Positions 8,029 through 15,900 of a stretch of DNA of 48,542 bases are shown one piece after another. The translations under genes and the position numbers were made by a program. Location of the stretch: assembly GCA_900543795.1 (NCBI GenBank), contig UQSH01000007.1:1-48542 (forward strand). Direction: 5' to 3'. The first letter of the stretch is position 1; each line of letters starts with the position of its first letter. The DNA comes from an uncultured Oscillospiraceae bacterium. Lineage in GTDB: Bacteria > Bacillota > Clostridia > Oscillospirales > Acutalibacteraceae. The notes beneath the pieces are model-generated. The model saw nothing but the letters and a program-made list of their open reading frames with translations, made no database searches and was not told the DNA's origin.

Positions 8029-9219
8029 TTAAGCGGCGGAAAACATATATAAGATACGCTTTCTGAAACGGTCAAAGTTTTTGTAGCCATAAGCATTTCG
8101 TTTTAACACTTTAATTTTGTTGTTACAGCCTTCTGTAAAGCCGTTTGTAATCGGCTGACAACAGGAATTGATAATCGAATCCTTCCAGTTTGTATAGGCT
8201 GTAATTGCGTTTTTAAACTCTTTAATTCCGCTTTCTTTTGCATCTTCTATCCAAATGTTCATTTCCTTGTGCGCTTCTTCCTGCGTTGGTGCGCCTACTA
8301 CATATTTGTATAATTGCTCTTTTAAAAAGTACGCAGACGATAGGTCGGCAGATATATTAAGCATTACTAAAACCTGTTGCTTTTGTTCATCATTCAATTC
8401 ATCAAATCTTTTTAGAAGCAATCGCCTTGAATGCTTAAAATAAATCCGCTTTTCTTTTCCTAATTCCTTTTGTATTCGCTTTCGTACATTTTCAAACGCC
8501 CATGTTGTCTGCCTTATCCAATGGTATTTATCGGTTATCAGTACTGCGTTTTTGAAATATGTATTGCATATTTCTCTGTATGGCTTGTACATATCACAAA
8601 CGAAATATTCAACCCTTGAACGCTCCTCTTTACTGTATTGCTTAAAGTAATCACAAAGGTATTTCATAGTCCTTTCAGGCAGAATATCAATGACCTTATG
8701 GGTTTCCGGGTCGGTAAGTATAACCTGATATTTTTCATTGCCGGAATTTCCTTTAAACTCATCTATTGACAGTATGCGAGGTAAGTGCTTGTTTTTGAAT
8801 GACAGCATATCAAATCTCCGCATAACTGTATATACGCTCAATCCGCACATATCGGATATGGTTTTAAATGAATACGAGGAGCTAAGCTGACTGATTATCC
8901 ACGCTGTCATTCTGTTTGTCATGCGTTGATAACGAGGAAGAAAGTCATTTTGCTCATAAAACCTTTTACCGCAATGGGGACAAACATATCTTCTTTTTCG
9001 TAAATGCAGCTTTACTCTTTTACCCGACATGGGAATATCTGTAATTATCTGTTCTCTGTAATCGTGTATTTTATCTGTTGAGCTTGAGCAACAAGGACAA
9101 ATATGATCTTTTCGTTTTAATTCCAGATATATTTGCATTTCCTTTTCATTCTGTTCTACTTTATTTACAATTATGTCTTGCAATCCAACCAATTCTTTGA
9201 TAATATTTTCTTGAGACAT
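8029..9219 (-). CDS. ISL3-family DDE transposase
   Basis: 396-aa transposase. N-terminal zinc finger with CPCC near residue 40 and CPHCGKRF about 45 residues later; a helix-turn-helix region (FKTISDMCGLSVYTVMRRF); then the DDE catalytic domain with Asp in ILSIDEFKG, Asp in FVCDMYKPY (followed by ITDKYHW), and Glu in NGFTEGCNNKIKVLKR. The frame is intact and of normal family length. I start it at the ATG of MSQENIIKEL because the GGAG ribosome site lies 8 bases before it; the GTG nine bases upstream overlaps that site. Confidence 0.95.
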   Translation of the reverse strand: MSQENIIKELVGLQDIIVNKVEQNEKEMQIYLELKRKDHICPCCSSSTDKIHDYREQIITDIPMSGKRVKLHLRKRRYVCPHCGKRFYEQNDFLPRYQRMTNRMTAWIISQLSSSYSFKTISDMCGLSVYTVMRRFDMLSFKNKHLPRILSIDEFKGNSGNEKYQVILTDPETHKVIDILPERTMKYLCDYFKQYSKEERSRVEYFVCDMYKPYREICNTYFKNAVLITDKYHWIRQTTWAFENVRKRIQKELGKEKRIYFKHSRRLLLKRFDELNDEQKQQVLVMLNISADLSSAYFLKEQLYKYVVGAPTQEEAHKEMNIWIEDAKESGIKEFKNAITAYTNWKDSIINSCCQPITNGFTEGCNNKIKVLKRNAYGYKNFDRFRKRILYMFSAA

Positions 9220-9344
9220 ATTCTTCACTCCATTCTATTTGGTTTTCGTCGACTTTATTTTAATGGATTTTTCGGAATATGTCTCGTTTTTTTATCAAAA
9301 AATAAATGTTGAGGTATTCCTACCCCAACATTTATTATAGAACC

Positions 9345-9352
9345 TTTAATAA
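9345..9352. repeat. Target-site duplication, right copy
   Basis: Octamer tttaataa identical to 7933-7940. Joining the flanks restores the original end of the response regulator gene (AAT AAA TAA). Confidence 0.95.
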
Positions 9353-9361
9353 ATAAGGCGC

Positions 9362-9407
9362 AAAAAAAAGCTCCGAGGAATGTTAATTCTCCACGGAGCT
9401 TTTTATT
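9362..9407. terminator. Bidirectional terminator
   Basis: Hairpin with arms aaaaagctccg (9365-9375) and cggagcttttt (9394-9404), with T-rich tracts on both strands. It originally served both the response regulator (plus) and the ABC importer operon (minus). The IS now separates it from the regulator. Confidence 0.8.
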
Positions 9408-9409
9408 TA

Positions 9410-10207
9410 TTATTCGGATAAAATCATTCTGTCATTATCAAGCTCGCCGCCGCTTGTTATCTTGAATTTTTCAAGCAAATCGGCAGTGGTAAGCTTTTTC
9501 TTTTCCTCGCCGCAAACATCATAGATTATCTTTCCGTCATTCATCATAATAAGACGGTTTCCGATTGCGATAGCGTCCTTCATATTATGAGTTATCATAA
9601 TAGTTGTTAAGTTGTTCTTTTCAACTATTTCGGTTGTTAACGAAAGAACCTTATGCGCTGTTTTCGGATCAAGAGCAGCGGTGTGCTCATCAAGGAGGAG
9701 CACCTTCGGTCTTTTAAGAGTTGCCATAAGAAGAGTTATTGCCTGCCTTTGACCGCCGGAAAGAAGACCAACCTTTGAGGTTAATCTTGTTTCAAGTCCC
9801 AAATCAAGAGATTTAAGAAGCTCAACATAGCCTTCCTTCTCCTTTTTTGAAACACCGGGAGCAAGAGTTCTGAATTTTCCTCTTCTTGAAGCAAGAGCAA
9901 GATTTTCAACAATCTGCATATCTGCGGCAGTGCCCGTCATTGGGTCCTGAAAAACTCTGCCGAGGTACTTTGCTCTTTTATATTCGGGAAGCTTTGTAAC
10001 ATCTTGGCCGTCAATCAAAATGCTTCCGCAGTCAACAGGATAAACGCCTGCAATCATATTAAGCATTGTTGATTTACCTGCGCCGTTTCCGCCGATAACG
10101 GTTACAAAATCACCCTCATTAAGAGTTAAATCAATTCCGTTTAAAGCATGCTTTTCATTAACCGTTCCGGGATTAAAGGTTTTATAAACGCCTTTGATTT
10201 CAAGCAT
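9410..10207 (-). CDS. ABC transporter ATP-binding protein
   Basis: 265-aa ATPase. Walker A GGNGAGKST, Q-loop (VFQDPMTGT), signature LLSGGQRQAITLLMA, Walker B VLLLDEHTAALD, and H-loop (MITHNMKDA). The start is the ATG of MLEIKGVYKTF, preceded by GGGAGG; an in-frame extension to 10291 lies inside the permease gene and has no ribosome site. It overlaps the permease stop by 8 bases (ATGCTTGA), indicating translational coupling. With the permease and lipoprotein it forms one importer of the PF04392 binding-protein type, known members of which import tryptophan (TrpXYZ) or other small hydrophobic compounds. Confidence 0.94.
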   Translation of the reverse strand: MLEIKGVYKTFNPGTVNEKHALNGIDLTLNEGDFVTVIGGNGAGKSTMLNMIAGVYPVDCGSILIDGQDVTKLPEYKRAKYLGRVFQDPMTGTAADMQIVENLALASRRGKFRTLAPGVSKKEKEGYVELLKSLDLGLETRLTSKVGLLSGGQRQAITLLMATLKRPKVLLLDEHTAALDPKTAHKVLSLTTEIVEKNNLTTIMITHNMKDAIAIGNRLIMMNDGKIIYDVCGEEKKKLTTADLLEKFKITSGGELDNDRMILSE

Positions 10208-11120
10208 TTTCAGCACCTCCCGTTCTTTTTGCCTTTTTTGAAGACATCTTGCTTTTCCAATAAGGAATACCGAGGAAGAGCGCAACAACAAGCGCAGAGA
10301 AGAGCTTCAAATCGTTTGCATTAAGTCCAAGACGGAGAACGAAGGTTATTACAATATAGTAAATAACTCCGCCGAAAACGCAGCCGAGAAGCTTCAAAGC
10401 AAAATTCTTGAAGATCTTTCCGAAAACAACCTCGCCGATAATAACTGCGGCAAGACCGATAACGATTGCGCCTCTGCCCATATTAACATCTGCAAAGCCC
10501 TGATACTGCGAATAAAGACCGCCTGCAAGAGCAACTATTCCGTTTGAAAGAACAAGTCCTATAATCTTGTTTATATTTGTGTTTATGCCGTTTGCACGGG
10601 CCATTGCCTGATTATTACCTGTTGCTCTGATTGAATGGCCGAGCTCTGTGCCGAAAAACCAATAAAGAACCGCAATAAGCACAACCGAAAAAATTGCACC
10701 GACAATAAGCGATTGATTAATATCTCCGAGCGAAACAAGAAGATTATACTTTCTTGCGCTGAGCGTTTGGTTTGCCTTATTTCCGAGTATTCGCAGGTTT
10801 ATTGAATAAAGCGCAAGCTGAGTTAGAATACCTGCCAAAATGGCGGGAATTCCGAAGTTTGTGTGGAAAATTCCCGTAACAAAGCCTGCGAGGCAGCCTG
10901 CCAAAAATGCAATAAGCATTGCAAGATAAATATTCATTCCGTTTGTTACGCAGAAAACAAGAACTGCGCCGCCCGTGCCGAATGAGCCGTCAACGGTTAA
11001 ATCGGCAATATCGAGAACTCTGAATGTGATATAAACACCTATTGCCATGAGTCCCCAAATAATGCCCTGCGCCGCCGCACCGGGCAACGCCGAGCCGAAC
11101 GACATCAAAAATGACATCAT
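10200..11120 (-). CDS. ABC transporter permease, branched-chain amino-acid/TrpY type
   Basis: 306-aa permease with about eight or nine hydrophobic segments. Features are the ITFRVLDIADLTVDGSFGTGGA segment near the N-terminus and the central GNNQAMARANGIN stretch shared with LivH-like permeases. The start is taken as ATG 11120, 8 bases after GGAGG; an ATG two codons earlier sits too close to that site. It is co-transcribed with the ATPase (8-base overlap) and lies downstream of the binding-protein gene, separated from it by an attenuating terminator. Confidence 0.92.
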   Translation of the reverse strand: MMSFLMSFGSALPGAAAQGIIWGLMAIGVYITFRVLDIADLTVDGSFGTGGAVLVFCVTNGMNIYLAMLIAFLAGCLAGFVTGIFHTNFGIPAILAGILTQLALYSINLRILGNKANQTLSARKYNLLVSLGDINQSLIVGAIFSVVLIAVLYWFFGTELGHSIRATGNNQAMARANGINTNINKIIGLVLSNGIVALAGGLYSQYQGFADVNMGRGAIVIGLAAVIIGEVVFGKIFKNFALKLLGCVFGGVIYYIVITFVLRLGLNANDLKLFSALVVALFLGIPYWKSKMSSKKAKRTGGAENA

Positions 11121-11152
11121 AATCATATCCTCCGAAATATCAAATATATTTT

Positions 11153-11181
11153 AAAAAAGCGGTGAGTTGAAAACCCACCGC
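11153..11181 (-). terminator. Attenuating terminator between binding protein and permease
   Basis: Hairpin arms gcggtg (11159-11164) and caccgc (11176-11181). On the minus strand the stem runs into six Ts (complement of 11153-11158). It sits between the binding-protein gene and the permease gene of one transporter, where partial termination would give more lipoprotein than membrane components. Confidence 0.75.
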
Positions 11182-11237
11182 CTTTAATGTTATCAAAATA
11201 TACTTATTAAGTCAATATTAATTTATATATTATTTAA

Positions 11238-12215
11238 TTATTCGGCAGTCATATCGATTGCTTCATAGCCTTCCGGAATAGTGATGCCGAGAGCAGTTGC
11301 ACGTTCTGCAACATACTTTTTGGTGAGATCGGCAGCATACTGGATTTCCATTTCAGCAGGATTTGCACCGTTAAGAAGAATCTCTGCGGCCATTTCGCCT
11401 GCCTTTTGACCGATGCTGTAATAGCTGATTGAAAGAGTGCCTACGCCGCAGCCTTTGCAGATACCCTCTTCGCCTGCGATGATCGGAACACCTGCGGGCT
11501 CTGCGATTTCGTTAACAGCGGCAGTTGCAGATGCGATTGTGTTATCTGTTGGGATATAGATAGCATCACATTCCTGACAAGCCTGAGTTGTGATTGAAGC
11601 GATTTCGTTTGTGTCTGCACATGTGTAAACCTTGCTTTCAAGGCCGAGAGCGGTTAATTCCTTTGTGATAACATCAGCCTGATACTTTGAATTAGCCTCT
11701 GCTGAGCAATAAAGAATAGCAACTGTTTTTGCCTCCGGGCAAAGCTCTTTAATCATAGCAGCCTGATCTGCAAGAGGAGCAAGGTCTGATGTTCCGGTAA
11801 CATTAATGCCCGTTTTACCTGTCCAATCCGTGATTTCAAGAGCGGTTGCATAATCCGTGATGGATGTTGCAACAATCGGAATTTCGGTTGTTGCCGCCAT
11901 AGCAGCTTGAAGAGCGGGAGTTGCATTTGCCATAATCAAATCAACACCGTTTGCAACAAACTGATTTGTGATTGTTGCGCAGGTTGCGGAATCGCCGCCT
12001 GCATTCTGCTCGTCAAATTCAACATTCTCGGCACCGAGCTTTTCGGTGAGGGCATCTTTAAAGCCCTGAGTTGCGGCATCAAGCGCTTCGTGCTGAACGA
12101 GCTGGCAGATACCAACCTTATATTTTTTTGTTTGAGTGCTGCATCCTGCGAATACACCTGCAACTAAAACAGCTGTAAGGCAAAGAGCAACAATTCTTTT
12201 GATTGCTTTTTTCAT
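11238..12215 (-). CDS. ABC importer substrate-binding lipoprotein (TrpX-like)
   Basis: 325-aa lipoprotein. The signal peptide ends in lipobox VFAGC (cleavage before Cys), then the KYKVGICQLVQHEALDAA start typical of the ABC_sub_bind (PF04392) family and a two-lobed type-1 periplasmic fold. Relatives with proven roles bind tryptophan; others are unassigned. Start ATG 12215 is 7 bases after AGGAG; a TTG two codons earlier abuts the ribosome site. It has its own promoter. The location immediately after the DAHP synthase gene of aromatic synthesis is consistent with an aromatic amino-acid substrate, but this is inference and no T-box leader is present. Confidence 0.88.
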   Translation of the reverse strand: MKKAIKRIVALCLTAVLVAGVFAGCSTQTKKYKVGICQLVQHEALDAATQGFKDALTEKLGAENVEFDEQNAGGDSATCATITNQFVANGVDLIMANATPALQAAMAATTEIPIVATSITDYATALEITDWTGKTGINVTGTSDLAPLADQAAMIKELCPEAKTVAILYCSAEANSKYQADVITKELTALGLESKVYTCADTNEIASITTQACQECDAIYIPTDNTIASATAAVNEIAEPAGVPIIAGEEGICKGCGVGTLSISYYSIGQKAGEMAAEILLNGANPAEMEIQYAADLTKKYVAERATALGITIPEGYEAIDMTAE

Positions 12216-12246
12216 AATCAATCTCCTAACTATGTAATTTTACTGC

Positions 12247-12262
12247 ACCGCTTTTAAGCGGT
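12247..12262 (-). promoter_or_regulatory. Hairpin in the leader of the importer mRNA
   Basis: Perfect 7-bp inverted repeat accgctt / aagcggt around two bases, about 30 bases before the binding-protein ATG and within the predicted leader. No T-run follows on the minus strand, so it is not a terminator. It may be an operator or an mRNA-stabilising stem. Confidence 0.4.
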
Positions 12263-12285
12263 AAAGTATATATTTGATTGAATTA

Positions 12286-12314
12286 ATTTTAACACATATA
12301 TAAATTACTGTCAA
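12286..12314 (-). promoter_or_regulatory. Sigma-A promoter of the ABC importer operon
   Basis: Minus strand: TTGACA (complement of 12309-12314), 17-bp spacer, TAAAAT (complement of 12286-12291). The -35 box overlaps the end of the T-run of the preceding terminator. Confidence 0.75.
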
Positions 12315-12372
12315 ACAAAAATTTAGAGCAGAGGCTCATTTTGTTAGTAATTAACAAGTGAGCCGCCGCTCT
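12311..12372 (-). terminator. Terminator after DAHP synthase
   Basis: Long interrupted stem: outer arms agagc (12325-12329) / gctct (12368-12372), middle arms ggctca / tgagcc, and inner tgtta/taaca. On the minus strand the stem is followed by AAATTTTTGTTT. Confidence 0.75.
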
Positions 12373-12391
12373 TTTGTGCAACTTGCAGTTT

Positions 12392-13450
12392 TTAGAGCTG
12401 ATTTGCTATATCCAAAATCAGCCTTTCTGTTTTATCCCAGCCTATGCAAGGGTCTGTTATGGACTTGCCATAGACGCCGTCCTCAATTTTTTGGCAGCCG
12501 TCTTCAATATATGACTCAATCATAAAGCCCTTAACAAAGCGTTTTATGTCGTTACTGTGGCGCATTGAATGGAGCACCTCGTTTGCAATACGCACCTGCT
12601 CGAGATATTTTTTAGAGCTGTTTGAATGGTTTGTGTCAACAATAACGGCAGGATTTTTAAATTTCTCATCCTTGCCGTACATATTATAGAGGGTTATTAA
12701 ATCCTCATAATGATAATTCGGATGGCAAATTCCGTGCTTATCTATTCCGCCTCTTAAAATAGCGTGTGCAAGCTCATTGCCCTTTGATTCAACCTCCCAG
12801 CCTCTGTAAACAAAGGTGTGGCCGCTCTGCGCCGCAGTTATTGCATTGAGCATAACGCTGTAATCCCCGCTTGTGCCGTTTTTCATTCCGCAGGGAACAT
12901 CCATTCCGCTTGCGGTTAAGCGATGGTCTTGATTTTCAACGCTTCTTGCCCCCACTGCAACATAGGAAAGCAAATCGGAAAGATAGCGATAATTTGACGG
13001 ATAAAGCATTTCATCGGCAGATGTTAATCCCGTTTCCTCAATAACCTTTGAATGAAGCGAGCGAACTGCAATTATTCCCTCATACATATCGGGAACTCCG
13101 TCCGGATCGGGCTGGTGCATCATTCCCTTATAGCCTGCTCCCGTTGTTCTCGGCTTGCCGGTGTAAACACGGGGAATAATTATAATTTTATCCTCAACCT
13201 GCTCCTGAACACGCGCAAGACGATGAACATAATCAAGCACGCTTTCCTCTCTGTCGGCCGAGCAGGGACCTATTATTAAAAGGAATTTATCGCTTTCGCC
13301 CTTAAAAACAGACGCAATCTGCAAATCTCTTTGCGCCTTTGCCTCGCTTGCTTTTTTGCTGAGCGGAAAGAGCTCCTTAACCTCCTTGGGAACGGGAAGC
13401 TTGCGAACAAAACGCATATTAGACATTGATTTATCTTCCGTTATTTCCAT
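12392..13450 (-). CDS. aroF: 3-deoxy-7-phosphoheptulonate (DAHP) synthase, class I
   Basis: 352-aa enzyme that condenses phosphoenolpyruvate with erythrose-4-phosphate as the first step of the shikimate pathway. Class Ia (AroF/G/H) signatures in order: LLIIGPCSADREESV, PRVYTGKPRTTGAGYKG, GARSVENQDHR, MKNGTSGDYSVMLNA, VIVDTNHSNSSKK and IESYIEDGCQ. The N-terminal extension of about 60 residues is the segment that carries feedback regulation in this class; the effector amino acid cannot be assigned. It has its own promoter and terminator. The symbol marks the family, not a proven isozyme. Confidence 0.95.
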   Translation of the reverse strand: MEITEDKSMSNMRFVRKLPVPKEVKELFPLSKKASEAKAQRDLQIASVFKGESDKFLLIIGPCSADREESVLDYVHRLARVQEQVEDKIIIIPRVYTGKPRTTGAGYKGMMHQPDPDGVPDMYEGIIAVRSLHSKVIEETGLTSADEMLYPSNYRYLSDLLSYVAVGARSVENQDHRLTASGMDVPCGMKNGTSGDYSVMLNAITAAQSGHTFVYRGWEVESKGNELAHAILRGGIDKHGICHPNYHYEDLITLYNMYGKDEKFKNPAVIVDTNHSNSSKKYLEQVRIANEVLHSMRHSNDIKRFVKGFMIESYIEDGCQKIEDGVYGKSITDPCIGWDKTERLILDIANQL

Positions 13451-13483
13451 AATTCTCTCCCTTTAAATATTTTAATTACATAT

Positions 13484-13512
13484 ATATTAGCCGTAAAATT
13501 TTTAAATGTCAA
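13484..13512 (-). promoter_or_regulatory. Sigma-A promoter of the DAHP synthase gene
   Basis: Minus strand: TTGACA (complement of 13507-13512), 17-bp spacer, TAATAT (complement of 13484-13489). Confidence 0.8.
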
Positions 13513-13519
13513 CAAAAAG

Positions 13520-13564
13520 GCAAACAAAATGCTCTCCTTTCGGGTAAATTACCGTTAGGAGAGC
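13520..13564 (-). terminator. Terminator after the aldolase gene
   Basis: Arms gctctcct (13531-13538) and aggagagc (13557-13564) with an inner ggtaa/ttacc pairing. Followed on the minus strand by ATTTTGTTTG. Confidence 0.7.
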
Positions 13565-13579
13565 TGAACAGAGACAAAT

Positions 13580-14557
13580 TTAGAAATTATCAAGAAGAGA
13601 TTTATAAAACTCGCAATAATCGTTTCGCTTTTCGGCAGTAAACGCCATTGCCTCTCTTGGATGGCGGTTAAGCTGACCTGTGAGCATATACTGAACATCA
13701 TAGCCCCAAACAACACCGCTTTCTTTGAGCGGAATAATATACCTTTCAAGGAAGGTTAAAAGGCTGTATAAATTATATTTCGGATTTTTAAGGAAGCCGA
13801 GCAGAAGCTCCATAGCGCAGTTTCCCGCACCTCTGCCCATACCCGAAGCAGTTGCATCAAGATACGAAACACCGTAAGAAAGCGTTTCAATAGTGTTTGC
13901 GAAGGCAAGATTTTGGTTGTTGTGAGCGTGGAAGCCGATTGCCTTGCCGTATTTTTCGCCTGCTTCAAGATATTTTTTTGCAAGCGCGCCTGCCGTTTCG
14001 GGATAAAGAGAGCCATAGGAATCAACAAGATAAATAACATCAACGCTTGACTCGCCGAGCATTTCAAGGGCGGCGTCTATCTGCTCTGTGTTTGCCTGAC
14101 TGATTGCCATAATATTGCAGGTTGTTTCATATCCGAGAGCGTGAAAATACTCTATCATCTCAATTGCCGCAGGAATTTGATGAATATAGCAGGCAACACG
14201 AACCATATCTATAACAGATTCGCTTTTGGGAATGAAATCCGTTTTAAAATCGCATCTGCCAACATCTGCCATAACGGCAATTTTCATATCGGAAACATTA
14301 TCTCCCACAATGCTTCTTATATCCGCCTCATCGCAGAATTTCCACTTTCCGAACTCGCTTGGGTTGAAAAGATTTTTTGAAGCACGGTAGCCGAATTCCA
14401 TATAATCAACACCGCTTTTAATATTTGTTTTATAAAGCTCTGTTACAAATTCATCCGTGAACTCAAAATTATTGCACAGACCTCCGTCTCTAATAGTTGC
14501 ATCAAGCACCTTAACATCTGTTCTAACAGACATCATATTGCCCTTTCTCGGTGCCAT
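13580..14557 (-). CDS. HMGL-like (DRE-TIM) aldolase-domain protein
   Basis: 325-aa TIM-barrel protein of the HMGL-like/DRE-TIM metallolyase superfamily. The metal-binding VLDATIRDGG motif (residues 17-26) stands at the barrel start, and GFHAHNNQN supplies the His-x-His ligands; ASGMGRGAGN follows. Relatives include 4-hydroxy-2-oxovalerate aldolase and 2-isopropylmalate synthase-like proteins; such short forms also appear beside sugar-nucleotide genes. Exact reaction unknown. The leader carries overlapping inverted repeats (14590-14621). The start used has a G-rich site 7 bases before it; an internal ATG-ATG pair (residues 8-9) after AAAGGG is an alternative start. Confidence 0.85.
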   Translation of the reverse strand: MAPRKGNMMSVRTDVKVLDATIRDGGLCNNFEFTDEFVTELYKTNIKSGVDYMEFGYRASKNLFNPSEFGKWKFCDEADIRSIVGDNVSDMKIAVMADVGRCDFKTDFIPKSESVIDMVRVACYIHQIPAAIEMIEYFHALGYETTCNIMAISQANTEQIDAALEMLGESSVDVIYLVDSYGSLYPETAGALAKKYLEAGEKYGKAIGFHAHNNQNLAFANTIETLSYGVSYLDATASGMGRGAGNCAMELLLGFLKNPKYNLYSLLTFLERYIIPLKESGVVWGYDVQYMLTGQLNRHPREAMAFTAEKRNDYCEFYKSLLDNF

Positions 14558-14589
14558 ATATATTCCCCCTATCTGAAAGTTGCTTTAAC

Positions 14590-14621
14590 GCTTTAAAGTC
14601 TAATCACTTTAAAGCAGATTA
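14590..14621 (-). promoter_or_regulatory. Overlapping inverted repeats in the aldolase leader
   Basis: Perfect 10-bp arms gctttaaagt (14590-14599) and actttaaagc (14606-14615) flank ctaatc (14600-14605). That ctaatc can instead pair with gattag (14616-14621). The two stems cannot form together. The site lies just downstream of the -10 box, at the start of the transcript: either a repressor operator or a switchable leader. Confidence 0.55.
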
Positions 14622-14627
14622 GTGCTT

Positions 14628-14656
14628 ATTATAGCAGAGAGATTTTTATTTGTCAA
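14628..14656 (-). promoter_or_regulatory. Consensus sigma-A promoter of the aldolase gene
   Basis: Minus strand: TTGACA (complement of 14651-14656), 17-bp spacer, TATAAT (complement of 14628-14633), a full consensus match. Confidence 0.88.
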
Positions 14657-14675
14657 GCAAAAAAGCATTAAAAAT

Positions 14676-14711
14676 TCAAAAAACAAAAGCACCGAGAGGA
14701 ATCGGTGCTTT
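14676..14711 (-). terminator. Terminator after serA
   Basis: 10-bp perfect stem aaagcaccga (14686-14695) / tcggtgcttt (14702-14711), then TGTTTTTTG on the minus strand. Confidence 0.85.
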
Positions 14712-14736
14712 CATCACTGTTCATTAAGCCTGTTAT

Positions 14737-15900
14737 TTACTTAATAATTCTTATTTTGATTACGCCGTCTATCTTTTTAATATCCTCAACTGCGGCGGCG
14801 GAAACCTCGGAATCAACATCAATAATACTGTAAGCAAACTCGCCTCTGTTTTTATCAAGGAAATTTGCAATATTAATGCCGTCCTTGCTGATAGTGTCTG
14901 TTATTGTAGCTATCATATTAGGTTGGTTTTTATGAATAACGGTTATTCTTGCGGCACCGCTTCTTTGAAGCGAAACGGCAGGAAGATTTACGGAATTTTT
15001 GATATTTCCGTTTTCAAGAAAATCAATTAATTCCATAGCACCCATAGATGCGCAGTTTTCCTCGCTTTCGGGAGTTGACGCACCGAGATGCGGAAGCGCA
15101 ATAACGCCGTCTATTCCGATAAGCTCGGCAGACGGAAAATCGGTTACATAAGCTGCCATTCTGCCGTCTTCAAGTGCGCTGACGATATCTGCGCTGTTTG
15201 CAAGGTCTCCTCTTGCAAAGTTGAGAATTCTAACAGTGTCCTTCATCTTGGCAATATTTTCGGCACAAATCATTTCCTTTGTTTCGGGAGTGAGCGGAAC
15301 ATGAACTGTTAAATAATCTGCAAGCGGAAAAATCTCATCAAGATTATTATTTATTGTAACCTCTTTTTTAAGAGTGTCTGCGGCTTCGGGGCTGAGGAAC
15401 GGATCATATCCGATAACGCTCATACCAAGATCAACTGCGGCATTTGCAACAAGGCGGCCTATTGCTCCGAGACCGATAACCGCAAGAGTTTTTCCTTTGA
15501 TTTCGGGACCTGCAAATGCGCTCTTTCCCTTTTCAACGCTTTTGCTCACATTTTCATCGTTTTTAATTGTTTTGCACCAATCAATAGCCTTTGTTATTTT
15601 ACGGCTTGAAAGAAAAAGTCCGCAGATAACAAGCTCCTTAACTGCATTTGCATTTGCACCGGGGGTGTTAAAAACAACTATTCCCTTTTGAGTGCAGTCT
15701 ACAACAGGAATATTATTTACTCCTGCTCCTGCTCTTGCGATTGCAAGCAGCGAGGCCGGCATTTCCATATCGTGCATTGCGGCGGAGCGAACCATTATTG
15801 CATCGGGATTTTCAAGATCATCGCCGTAAGCATATTTTGATTTATCAAACTTTGAAAGACCGACATTTGAAATCTTATTTAATGTTTTTATATTATACAT
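14737..15900 (-). CDS. serA: D-3-phosphoglycerate dehydrogenase
   Basis: 387-aa short-form SerA, first step of serine synthesis (3-phosphoglycerate to 3-phosphohydroxypyruvate with NAD). The Rossmann motif is GLGAIGRLVA; NFARGDL carries the catalytic Arg and LPHLGAST the catalytic His. A C-terminal ACT domain (about 315-387, from ARITVIHKNQPNMIATI) probably senses serine. The long-form intervening ASB domain is absent, as usual in this type. Its ATG overlaps the serC stop by one base (TAATG), so translation is coupled. Confidence 0.95.
   Translation of the reverse strand: MYNIKTLNKISNVGLSKFDKSKYAYGDDLENPDAIMVRSAAMHDMEMPASLLAIARAGAGVNNIPVVDCTQKGIVVFNTPGANANAVKELVICGLFLSSRKITKAIDWCKTIKNDENVSKSVEKGKSAFAGPEIKGKTLAVIGLGAIGRLVANAAVDLGMSVIGYDPFLSPEAADTLKKEVTINNNLDEIFPLADYLTVHVPLTPETKEMICAENIAKMKDTVRILNFARGDLANSADIVSALEDGRMAAYVTDFPSAELIGIDGVIALPHLGASTPESEENCASMGAMELIDFLENGNIKNSVNLPAVSLQRSGAARITVIHKNQPNMIATITDTISKDGINIANFLDKNRGEFAYSIIDVDSEVSAAAVEDIKKIDGVIKIRIIK

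Larger units (their letters stand above)
7941..9344 (-). mobile_element. Complete ISL3-family insertion sequence, 1404 bp
   Basis: The ends match as imperfect 24-bp inverted repeats (7941-7964 and the complement of 9321-9344; 20 of 24 positions agree, with an identical inner core AAATGTTGGGGTA). The element is flanked by the perfect direct repeat tttaataa. One intact transposase gene fills it on the minus strand. Just inside the right end, 9304-9333 forms an inverted repeat of the terminal core (aaatgttg-g-ggta against tacc-t-caacattt), a possible extra transposase-binding or hairpin structure. Perfect duplication and an intact gene point to a recent insertion. Confidence 0.95.

Noticed and set aside
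10208..10291. Longer N-terminus for the ABC ATPase
   Set aside because: Sits inside the permease gene with no ribosome site, while ATG 10207 follows GGGAGG.
12222..12391. T-box or tryptophan riboswitch before the importer
   Set aside because: Leader is only about 65 bases after a clear promoter; no T-box core seen.
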